In this document: one piece after another, positions 1 to 5,805 of the stretch
Position numbering within the stretch: position 1 is the first letter of the stretch
How the letters are laid out: each line of letters starts with the position of its first letter
NCBI GenBank assembly: GCA_009391275.1
Contig: VEXF01000051.1
Location: 1-7,431 of the forward strand
Origin: SAR202 cluster bacterium AD-804-J14_MRT_500m
GTDB lineage: Bacteria; Chloroflexota; Dehalococcoidia; UBA3495; GCA-2712585
DNA length: 7,431 nt
Reading direction: 5' to 3'
Made by a program: the position numbers and the translations under genes
Notes under the pieces: model-generated
The model's input: the letters and a program-made list of their open reading frames with translations, nothing else
Told to the model about the DNA's origin: nothing
The model's database searches: none

Positions 1-1
1 T

Positions 2-481
2 AGTGTGCCTGCATCCATTAGACGTGCCGCCAAAGTAGGAGACGCCTGGATATCTACGCCAAGCACCACCCGCTCTGATACCGTTGACCTTCGTGACATA
101 TACCAATCTGCTCTAACCGAAGGGTCAGGTCAAGTTGTGCTTATGAAAGATGCTTGGGTAGCCCCTACTAGGGAAGCTGCATTCGAGGAATATGGACCAT
201 ATGCAGTGGACGCCTACAAATACTATTGGCGAGCAGGGCTACCAGATTTTAATTACATCAAATCTGAATCTGAGATAACCTTGGAAAACATGGCTCCTAA
301 CCGTATGGTGGTCGGTAGCCCAGAGGAATGCATTGGTGAATTTAACGAGTGGAAAGAATCAACGGGAAGCGATAATTTTGTCCTTCGCCTTAGGCAGGCT
401 CATTCTGGAGGCCCACCTCATGGTCAGATTATGGATGCCATTCAACGGTTCGGGCGTGAGGTCCTTCCTTATCTTAACTGA
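2..481 (+). CDS. LLM-class flavin/F420-dependent oxidoreductase, C-terminal half (5' end outside window)
   Basis: This is the C-terminal half of a luciferase-like TIM-barrel oxidoreductase. The frame is open at the left edge (codon AGT at 2-4 precedes a GTG at 5), so that GTG is probably an internal valine and roughly half of a usual 320-350 residue protein lies off the window. Numbered from the GTG, the family block RRAAKVGDAW lies at residues 6-15, the cofactor-pocket and barrel-closing segment MVVGSPEECIGEF at 101-113, and the usual C-terminal ending IQRFGREVLPYL at 146-157. A less common block, LRLRQAHSGGPPH at 127-139, is shared with the gene at the right edge of this window. The protein is presumably cytoplasmic. 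Whether it uses FMN or F420 cannot be told without the N-terminal half. The next gene starts 164 bp downstream with its own promoter, so an operon is not required. Confidence 0.88.
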   Translation, partial: SVPASIRRAAKVGDAWISTPSTTRSDTVDLRDIYQSALTEGSGQVVLMKDAWVAPTREAAFEEYGPYAVDAYKYYWRAGLPDFNYIKSESEITLENMAPNRMVVGSPEECIGEFNEWKESTGSDNFVLRLRQAHSGGPPHGQIMDAIQRFGREVLPYLN

Positions 482-577
482 CATGCCAAATTCGGACACG
501 TATTTGATTGGAAACCTTAGGTGTCTGAAGATCCGATGTTTAATGGAGCGGGGGCATGGAAAAGATGTCACCTCTGC

Positions 578-606
578 TTGTTAACCTAATTCCCACACGT
601 TAGAAT
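578..606 (+). promoter_or_regulatory. Predicted sigma70-type promoter for the LLM gene at 646
   Basis: A -35 hexamer TTGTTA (578-583, 4 of 6 to consensus) and a -10 hexamer TAGAAT (601-606, 5 of 6) are separated by exactly 17 bp. Transcription would begin near 612-614, leaving a leader of about 33 nt that carries the AGGAG ribosome site at 634-638. Position and spacing fit well. The call rests on pattern only. Confidence 0.5.
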
Positions 607-613
607 GGCTAAC
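599..613. repeat. Short inverted repeat over the -10 box (possible operator)
   Basis: GTTAG (599-603) and CTAAC (609-613) form a perfect 5-bp inverted repeat around AATGG. It overlaps the predicted -10 box and the likely transcription start, the position expected of a repressor site. Five-bp arms are short enough to arise by chance, and no regulator gene is in the window. Confidence 0.22.
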
Positions 614-645
614 ACATTGGGTGAAGACCACGTAGGAGCAGAAGC

Positions 646-1821
646 ATGAAACTCGCATTGCAATACGAAATGCAGCGGCATACCTTGGATGATCGATTGG
701 TATTAAAAGAAACTCTGGAACAATGCAACTTAGCTGATCAAGTAGGATTTGATTATCTCTGGTTCGTAGAGCATCATTTCCTGACAGGGTTCTCAGCCTC
801 CCCTTGTCCTGACCTGATATATTCGGCGCTGAGCCAGACCACCAAGCAGATTCGACTAGGGTTGGGAGTTGTGATATTGCCATACCACCACCCGGTGCGT
901 GTCGCTGAGCGGGTTGCGATGTTGGATCATCTATCAGATGGTAGGGTAGATTTTGGAACTGGCAGATCGGCAGCATATGAAGTGACTGGTATGGGTATAG
1001 ATCCCAGAGATACCAGGGAAATGTGGGCTGAATCTCTAAGTATGGTCCCCAAAATTTGGGACTCTGACTTTTTTGAATGGGAAGGAAAATACTGGCAAGT
1101 TCCTCGCCGACAAGTTTTGCCGAAACCCTATCAAGAAACACATCCTCCGATATGGGTGGCCGCACTTCAGCCTGCTACTTATGACATAGCGGCTGAAAAA
1201 GGGATTGGGGTCTTGGCATTTGGTTCAAGCTCGCCGGAGGCGTTAGCACCGTACGTTACGGCTTACAAAGAAAAGGTTAAACATGCTAATCCAGTCGGCA
1301 AAGTGGCGAATCCTCAATGGGCTAGTTCTACGCTCGGCGTATGTTTAGAAGATAACCATGAAGCTAGGGAAATGGGAGCGGCTTCTTTGAAGGGCTTTTT
1401 TGCTCCAGGACGTCCGTACGTACAAGATCAAAAAGATATTTACCAACGACTGCTCAAACAGTGGGGTGGTGTCCCCGAACACCTCAAGCAAAATTTTTCG
1501 CGATACGTAGAGACGGGTGACAAAGAGACTAAGAGTGAAATCCTAGACTTCTCTGGCGGAGAAGCTATTGCACATCAAGTCTGGGCGGATTTAGATGCGG
1601 ATACGCTTTGTGACCGAGGTGTCATAATTGCCGGAGATCCCGATAGCTGCATAGCTGCGCTCAAGAAACACGAAGCTACAGGAATAGATCAGATGATGAT
1701 CATGATGCAAACTGAATCCGTACCACACGAAAAAGTAATGAAATCCATTGAGCTCTTCGGGAAATACGTGATACCCGAGTTCAAGAAGAGCGAAGCTGAA
1801 AAAACGATTGCTGCTGATTAA
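646..1821 (+). CDS. Bacterial-luciferase-like LLM-class flavin-dependent monooxygenase (complete)
   Basis: The 391-residue protein is a complete luciferase-like TIM-barrel oxidoreductase, presumably cytoplasmic. Early motifs are WFVEHHF at 39-45, LPYHHPVRVAER at 78-89 and LSDGRVDFGTGR at 96-107. The EHHF block lines up with the catalytic-histidine region of luciferase LuxA, which favours a reduced-flavin (FMNH2) plus O2 monooxygenase over an F420 enzyme. PPIWVAA at 167-173 and IIAGDPDSC at 327-335 mark later barrel strands, and ELFGKYVIPEF at 369-379 is the usual end. Length is slightly above the family norm, with extra sequence around residues 245-310. The ATG is supported by AGGAG at 634-638 with a 7-nt spacer. 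A promoter precedes the gene and a strong hairpin terminator follows, so it looks monocistronic. Substrate unknown; a flavin reductase would have to come from elsewhere. Confidence 0.93.
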   Translation: MKLALQYEMQRHTLDDRLVLKETLEQCNLADQVGFDYLWFVEHHFLTGFSASPCPDLIYSALSQTTKQIRLGLGVVILPYHHPVRVAERVAMLDHLSDGRVDFGTGRSAAYEVTGMGIDPRDTREMWAESLSMVPKIWDSDFFEWEGKYWQVPRRQVLPKPYQETHPPIWVAALQPATYDIAAEKGIGVLAFGSSSPEALAPYVTAYKEKVKHANPVGKVANPQWASSTLGVCLEDNHEAREMGAASLKGFFAPGRPYVQDQKDIYQRLLKQWGGVPEHLKQNFSRYVETGDKETKSEILDFSGGEAIAHQVWADLDADTLCDRGVIIAGDPDSCIAALKKHEATGIDQMMIMMQTESVPHEKVMKSIELFGKYVIPEFKKSEAEKTIAAD

Positions 1822-1827
1822 CTAAAT

Positions 1828-1884
1828 TTAGAGAAGTTGAATCTCTAACCGCCCTCTATCGACATAGTCGAAGAGGGCGGTTTT
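1828..1884 (+). terminator. Rho-independent terminator, preceded by a small overlapping hairpin
   Basis: The main hairpin pairs CCGCCCTCT (1849-1857) with AGAGGGCGG (1872-1880). Its stem continues, after one bulged A at 1858, with TCGAC (1859-1863) and GTCGA (1867-1871) around a 3-nt ATA loop, giving 14 pairs. TTTT follows at 1881-1884. Immediately upstream, TTAGAGA (1828-1834) pairs with TCTCTAA (1842-1848) around a 7-nt loop. It lies 7 nt past the LLM stop codon. On the minus strand the stem is the same but the trailing T run is poor, so termination of the convergent propeller gene here is possible but less certain. Confidence 0.85.
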
Positions 1885-2008
1885 AGTTGAGAAAATAACG
1901 ACCAATGGCAACCCAATCCCTTTGTCATGGAGCCATAAGATAAAGTTGTAATTTAGTTTGCAAGGTCAGAAGTTGCGCTTTTCTGGTGATAGCTATGATG
2001 CTGAAAGA

Positions 2009-2977
2009 TTAATTAGGTAACCATGCGACGTCTCGTATTTCGCTGAATTCACGTTCAATTTTGTGCCACGTATCTCCACCGTCCTCAGTAGCGTAGATTT
2101 CCCCGAAATGGCTTACTGCGATTATGATTGCTGTATCCTTCGGATGTGTGGCGAAAGTCCATATCGGTGAATTAGGCGCATCAGGGAGGGGCAACTCTTG
2201 CCACGTTGTTCCTCCATCTATAGACCTCTGTATTCCACCTGATTCTCCTATTGCCGAGTCACCGCTAGCCAAGAATATTACGTTTGGATCCCCTTCTTTG
2301 AAGGCTAAAGCCCTGCAATATGGCAATGGCATTGAGTCGCTAGTGGCCATGGAATCCCAGCTCTCACCCATGTCATTAGAGCTGAAAAGCTGTCTCGGTG
2401 TGCTTACAACTACCTGACTTTTTTCACCTGGACGTATGATAATGTCATGTATGTCGGGATCAGAGATTCCATCATCGATGCGGGTCCAACTTTCACCTTG
2501 GTCCATGCTGCGATATACACCGTCGATTTCTACTCCTGCCCAGATTATACGGCTATCATGTGGGTCTACCTCAACCGCAGTAACCCTTGGTATCCCGATA
2601 GGGCACTCTTTAGCGGGCTCTATCTTGAGCCTCTCCCAGTGCAGGCCGCCATCACTGCTGCGGAATACAGCTGGTGGTGTAGTTCCAGCAAATAGCACAT
2701 CGGGATCAGAGGGATCTATGGCCATAGAGAATACTTGCACTCCCGCTATCAACGGGTCTAATCGCTTCCAATTGATGCCTTTATCATCGCTGCGGTAAAT
2801 ACCGCTGTCTGCACCGGCAAAAATTACATTCGGATGGCTAGGGTGTGGCACTAATGCCCCGACCCGGCTTTCTAGAGGGAAAGGACTTCTTACACGGTTC
2901 CAGGTTGAACCTGCATCTGGGCTCTGGAATACCCCTTGCCCATTCGTGGCAACGCAAATACTATAACTACGTTTCAT
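2009..2977 (-). CDS. Seven-bladed Asp-box (BNR/sialidase-like) beta-propeller protein
   Basis: The 322-residue product is built almost entirely of seven Asp-box repeats of the form S-x-D-x-G-x-x-W, with the closing tryptophans at residues 26, 70, 114, 164, 207, 259 and 304 (spacing 43-52). Each is preceded by a hydrophobic strand and often a DPxDPxVLFAG-like turn, as in BNR/sialidase, VPS10 and Ycf48-type propellers. This predicts one seven-bladed propeller filling the whole protein. There is no signal peptide or membrane segment: the N-terminus begins directly with a propeller strand, so it is probably cytoplasmic. Catalytic residues of true sialidases are not evident, so a binding or scaffold role is as likely as glycosidase activity. 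The ATG has AAAGGGG at 2989-2983 (minus strand) with a 5-nt spacer. The gene converges with the upstream LLM gene and diverges from the MFS gene. Function not assigned. Confidence 0.9.
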   Translation of the reverse strand: MKRSYSICVATNGQGVFQSPDAGSTWNRVRSPFPLESRVGALVPHPSHPNVIFAGADSGIYRSDDKGINWKRLDPLIAGVQVFSMAIDPSDPDVLFAGTTPPAVFRSSDGGLHWERLKIEPAKECPIGIPRVTAVEVDPHDSRIIWAGVEIDGVYRSMDQGESWTRIDDGISDPDIHDIIIRPGEKSQVVVSTPRQLFSSNDMGESWDSMATSDSMPLPYCRALAFKEGDPNVIFLASGDSAIGESGGIQRSIDGGTTWQELPLPDAPNSPIWTFATHPKDTAIIIAVSHFGEIYATEDGGDTWHKIEREFSEIRDVAWLPN

Positions 2978-3015
2978 GTTGGCCCCTTTCGCTGGATCCC
3001 TGCTGACGTATTGGG

Positions 3016-3044
3016 ATCATACTCGCGACTCTATCTAATGTCAC
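3016..3044 (-). promoter_or_regulatory. Predicted sigma70-type promoter for the propeller gene
   Basis: Read on the minus strand, GTGACA (3044-3039, 5 of 6 to the -35 consensus) is followed after exactly 17 bp by TATGAT (3021-3016, 5 of 6 to the -10 consensus). Initiation would fall near 3009, giving a leader of about 30 nt before the ATG at 2977. Just downstream, GATCCC (2995-3000) and GGGATC (3013-3018) form a 6-bp inverted repeat that spans the likely start site and could be an operator. Confidence 0.55.
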
Positions 3045-3067
3045 CGTCCAGTAGTCATGAGTCACCG

Positions 3068-3085
3068 CAAAGTTGTGTAACTTTG
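3068..3085. repeat. Perfect inverted repeat in the divergent intergenic region
   Basis: CAAAGTT (3068-3074) and AACTTTG (3079-3085) are perfect 7-bp arms around GTGT. The site lies between the propeller promoter and the MFS gene, about 24 bp upstream of the propeller -35 box and 180 bp upstream of the MFS start. It could be a dimeric regulator site or a small hairpin. With no T run following, it does not look like a terminator. Confidence 0.35.
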
Positions 3086-3127
3086 TATTCGTTCTAAGAT
3101 ATTTCCATACGTGGATTTCATATTTTA

Positions 3128-3142
3128 CCGAAAGAATTTCGG
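3128..3142. repeat. Second perfect inverted repeat in the divergent intergenic region
   Basis: CCGAAA (3128-3133) and TTTCGG (3137-3142) flank GAA. Together with the repeat at 3068-3085 and the small ATCAG-G-CTGAT palindrome at 3187-3197, it makes the 2978-3264 spacer richer in dyad symmetry than the others in this window. A weak -10-like TATAAA sits at 3201-3206 with only a poor -35 (TTCTTA, 3178-3183). I therefore do not call an MFS promoter. Confidence 0.3.
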
Positions 3143-3264
3143 CTTCATGGCTTGTTGGTAGATCATATTCAAGGTGGTTCTTATTGATCAGGCTGATTCC
3201 TATAAACTCAGCTCTTGGATAATGGTGTATAGTTTCGATGGTGTATGTCGACGCGGTATTTTAA

Positions 3265-4575
3265 TTGAAAATTTTTGGTTTGGTGCAAGTTGTTCTAAAT
3301 TTAGGGCACAATCTGGCTCCTAAGACACCATTTTTTTACGGCTGGGCTGTGTTAGCTGCCGCTGGTTCTTCTCAGTTTTCACGTAATGCCGCGGCGAGCT
3401 TGACACTGGCGATCTTCATGTTCCCAATGTCGCAAGACCTTGGATGGAGCCGAACCCTTATTGCGGGTGCAGCGAGCGTAGGAGGGCTAGCATCGTCTGC
3501 AGCATCTCCGGTTGTCGGGTGGTTAGTCGACCGTTATGGGGCCCGCGTTGTTCTTCTTGTCAGTGTAGTCGTACTTGGGGTAAGCATTATCTCTCTGGCG
3601 TGGACCACGTCACCTTTAACGTTTTTTATTGCTTATGGAACTGCTAGGGTCCTATTCTCGAGTTCTATACCAATTGGTGGGACGGTGGTGGTTTCCCGTT
3701 GGTTTGTTAAACGCCGGGGTCGTGCCATCGGGTTTCTTTTCGCCGCTCACTCTGCTGGGATGACATTGTTTCCACTCGTAGCTTTTTTGATTATCCGATA
3801 CAGAAACTGGGAAGACGCTTGGATAGTGCTTGGAGTTATGGTTTGGGTTGTCGCTGTGGTCCCTGTGGGAGTTTTAATCGTACAGACCCCTGAGGACGTT
3901 GGGCTTCGACCAGACGGCGATTCATCAACAGATACAGTTAATAGGGCTGACGTATCCGCTACACCTCAAGGAGATGGCACATGGACCATTCGTGGAGCTG
4001 TACAAACAAGAGCTTTGTGGTTGCTTGCGGTGGCAGGCGGTTTAATTTTTGTGGTTCAAGCAGGCACTAACATACATATCGGGGCTTATTTTCAGGATCA
4101 GCAACTGAGTAGTACCATCGCAGCCGCGGCGATAGTGTTCAGCGCAGTCTTTGTGGGAGTTGGCAGTCTAGCTTGGGGATGGCTAGTGGAAAGATATAAT
4201 ATTCGTTATATTTTTGGCTCGGTTGCACTGGTTCTTGCTCTTGCTTCTGCCACGATGGTGATGGTCAATTCCACAACTGAAGCTTTCGTGTCGGCTGGTT
4301 TATTTGGGATTGCTGTTGGAGGGATGCTTGTGGTTCCGCCTGTCGCGGCTGCCACGTACTTTGGGCGCCGTTCGTTGGGGGCCATCCGTGGCATTACAGA
4401 GTCATTTGTGTCATTGGGCCAAGCGATAGGAGCGGTATTTTCAGGTGTGGTCTATGAGGTCACAGGTAGCTATTCTGCCGCGTTCGTATGCTTTTTTATT
4501 CTGGGCATATTAACTGTTTTCCTGATACTTTTTATAAAACCACCAAATCAAAGTGTTTCCGTTTCCACGACTTGA
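3265..4575 (+). CDS. MFS transporter, 12 TM, monocarboxylate/oxalate-antiporter-like
   Basis: The 436-residue protein is an inner-membrane major facilitator carrier. Hydrophobic segments recur as two bundles of about six, separated by a polar loop at roughly residues 207-247. The MFS motif A between TM2 and TM3 is intact as GWLVDRYGAR at 85-94, and a degenerate copy, GWLVERYNIR, lies at 305-314 in the second half. The opening PFFYGW (22-27) with DLGWSR (58-63) and the WFVKRRGRAIG block at 146-156 resemble the monocarboxylate/oxalate-formate antiporter branch, so a small organic acid is a reasonable but unproven substrate. The start is uncertain: TTG at 3265 is the first codon after an in-frame stop, TTG 3280 and GTG 3283 are alternatives, and none has a clear Shine-Dalgarno. 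The amidohydrolase follows 84 bp later with its own promoter. Confidence 0.9.
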   Translation: MKIFGLVQVVLNLGHNLAPKTPFFYGWAVLAAAGSSQFSRNAAASLTLAIFMFPMSQDLGWSRTLIAGAASVGGLASSAASPVVGWLVDRYGARVVLLVSVVVLGVSIISLAWTTSPLTFFIAYGTARVLFSSSIPIGGTVVVSRWFVKRRGRAIGFLFAAHSAGMTLFPLVAFLIIRYRNWEDAWIVLGVMVWVVAVVPVGVLIVQTPEDVGLRPDGDSSTDTVNRADVSATPQGDGTWTIRGAVQTRALWLLAVAGGLIFVVQAGTNIHIGAYFQDQQLSSTIAAAAIVFSAVFVGVGSLAWGWLVERYNIRYIFGSVALVLALASATMVMVNSTTEAFVSAGLFGIAVGGMLVVPPVAAATYFGRRSLGAIRGITESFVSLGQAIGAVFSGVVYEVTGSYSAAFVCFFILGILTVFLILFIKPPNQSVSVSTT

Positions 4576-4598
4576 GGAACTGGCTGTGAACCACCGTG

Positions 4599-4627
4599 TT
4601 ATCAGCGCATAGTCTTTGCTCTATAAT
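4599..4627 (+). promoter_or_regulatory. Predicted sigma70-type promoter for the amidohydrolase
   Basis: TTATCA (4599-4604, 4 of 6 to the -35 consensus) and a perfect TATAAT (4622-4627) are 17 bp apart. Initiation near 4634 gives a leader of about 26 nt. The purine-rich AGAGGGG at 4643-4649 and AGG at 4651-4653 then offer ribosome binding 10 or 6 nt before the ATG. This lets the gene be expressed independently of the MFS gene, although read-through is possible because no terminator is visible in the 84-bp gap. Confidence 0.6.
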
Positions 4628-4659
4628 GCGGAGCATCTGGTTAGAGGGGCAGGTCTGAC

Positions 4660-5790
4660 ATGCAATATAGAACGATTTCGGCTGACGGTCATATAGACAT
4701 GGCTTGGATGCCCAGAGATATCTTTTTAGACGCCGCACCAGGGAAGTGGAAGAGCCGTGTTCCACATGTTGAGGAGACAGAGAACGGTCCTCGTTGGTTT
4801 GCTGAAGGAGTAGAGATGGGTGTCCATCGGGGACCTGCATTTACCGTACAAATCCCCGAGGAAGACCACTGGTCCAATCGGATTCGCCGAATGTATGACG
4901 TAGGGTTCTTCGATGGTCAACCTCATCCCGCTTCTCCAGAATTACGCAAAAAAGATCAGCAGATCGATGGAGTCGACGCTGAAGTAATATACGGCATTTT
5001 AGGCACTGGAATGCACCTTGAAGATAAGGACTTAGTTACTCTTGTATACCGGATTTATAATGAATGGGCATCCGATTTTTGCAAAGTGTATCCAGACACA
5101 TTCTTCGCACTGGCTTGCATACCTAACCACGATCCGGAAATTGCATCTGCAGAGTTACGCCATGCAGCTTCTTTAGGATTACGAGGAGCTGACTTTCACG
5201 TGAACACCGCCGCACTTCCTGTTTGGCACCGATCATGGGATCAACTATGGGCCACCGCAGCAGACTGTCACATGTCGATATCTTTCCATTCTACTGGAGG
5301 TTCAGTTCGGCAAGCCAATGATGATCAAATGGCTAAAGAATACCAGCTTCAATTGATGGGAACTGGTGTTTCTATGTTCCAACTCAGCGCAGCCGAATAT
5401 CTGGCAGCGATCATAGTATCAGGAGCTTTAGAACGTTACCCAAATCTTAAGTTTGTTTTGGGAGAATCAGGAGTTGGCTGGATACCCTTTGTTTTGGGAC
5501 GACTTGATATCCAATATGAAGATCGGTTAACCGATCTTCATTTCAAGATGTTGCCAAGTGAATATTGGCGTCGCCAAGGATATTCTACCTATCAATACGA
5601 ACCGATTGTGGCTGATTTGGTTGACCTTATTGGCCAAGATAATATTATGTGGGGGTCAGACTACCCTCATCCAGATGGGGTTTGGCCTGATTCACAAAAA
5701 TTTATCGAAGGTGACCTTGGACGTCTTGATATTGCGGTACGCAACAAAATTGTAAGAGATAACGCGGCTTCACTCTATCGGATCACTTAA
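4660..5790 (+). CDS. Amidohydrolase-2 family metal-dependent hydrolase/decarboxylase (ACMSD-related fold)
   Basis: The 376-residue cytoplasmic enzyme belongs to the amidohydrolase-2 TIM-barrel family, which includes ACMSD and gamma-resorcylate decarboxylase. Probable metal ligands are D9 and H11 in SADGHID, H210 in SISFHSTGG and D334 in WGSDYPHPDG. NEWASDFCKVYPDTFFALACIP at 134-155 and the C-terminal NAASLYRI at 368-375 are typical of the family. Where the decarboxylases carry a catalytic histidine (GHxG), this protein has glutamate E269 in LGESGVGW, so decarboxylase activity should not be assumed; hydrolase or hydratase activity is equally possible. Length is normal for the subfamily. A strong promoter and purine-rich ribosome site support the ATG. 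The MFS gene upstream is co-oriented, and the LLM gene downstream is convergent with only 15 bp between stop codons. Substrate unknown. A 26-bp palindrome lies inside the gene. Confidence 0.91.
   Translation: MQYRTISADGHIDMAWMPRDIFLDAAPGKWKSRVPHVEETENGPRWFAEGVEMGVHRGPAFTVQIPEEDHWSNRIRRMYDVGFFDGQPHPASPELRKKDQQIDGVDAEVIYGILGTGMHLEDKDLVTLVYRIYNEWASDFCKVYPDTFFALACIPNHDPEIASAELRHAASLGLRGADFHVNTAALPVWHRSWDQLWATAADCHMSISFHSTGGSVRQANDDQMAKEYQLQLMGTGVSMFQLSAAEYLAAIIVSGALERYPNLKFVLGESGVGWIPFVLGRLDIQYEDRLTDLHFKMLPSEYWRRQGYSTYQYEPIVADLVDLIGQDNIMWGSDYPHPDGVWPDSQKFIEGDLGRLDIAVRNKIVRDNAASLYRIT
5516..5541. repeat. 26-bp perfect palindrome within the amidohydrolase gene
   Basis: The arms ATGAAGATCGGTT and AACCGATCTTCAT are exact reverse complements with no spacer, centred between 5528 and 5529. 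In RNA this would give an 11-bp stem capped by UUAA. It encodes residues E287-H294 of the amidohydrolase (within YEDRLTDLHFK), a stretch that looks like ordinary family sequence and not an insertion. No T run follows, so it is not an obvious terminator. Confidence 0.85.
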
Positions 5791-5805
5791 CCAGCAACGG
5801 ATAGA

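Noticed and set aside
1..481. Reading the 158-residue edge proteins as complete small proteins starting at GTG 5 and GTG 7427
   Set aside because: Both frames are open upstream to the window edge, no ribosome site is visible, and the domain content is only the second half of the LLM barrel.
483..584. Short 33-codon frame starting just after the first LLM gene (ATG at 483)
   Set aside because: No Shine-Dalgarno sequence, no recognisable protein features, and its end overlaps the predicted promoter of the next gene.
581..1165. 194-residue open frame on the minus strand
   Set aside because: It lies entirely opposite the well-supported LLM gene at 646-1821 and its upstream region, shows no family motif, and has the composition of an antisense shadow.
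1988..1995. 8-bp palindrome ATAGCTAT near the 3' side of the propeller gene
   Set aside because: Eight-bp palindromes are common by chance, and no T run makes it a terminator for the minus-strand gene.
2124..2798. Three plus-strand open frames of 82-120 residues
   Set aside because: All are antisense to the seven-repeat propeller gene, whose Asp boxes leave no doubt about the true strand; none has a ribosome site or recognisable domain.
3178..3206. TTCTTA-N17-TATAAA as an MFS promoter
   Set aside because: The -35 match is only 3 of 6, so I mention it but do not annotate it.
4532..4840. 102-residue minus-strand frame across the MFS/amidohydrolase junction
   Set aside because: It overlaps two real genes and a strong plus-strand promoter and has no protein family features.
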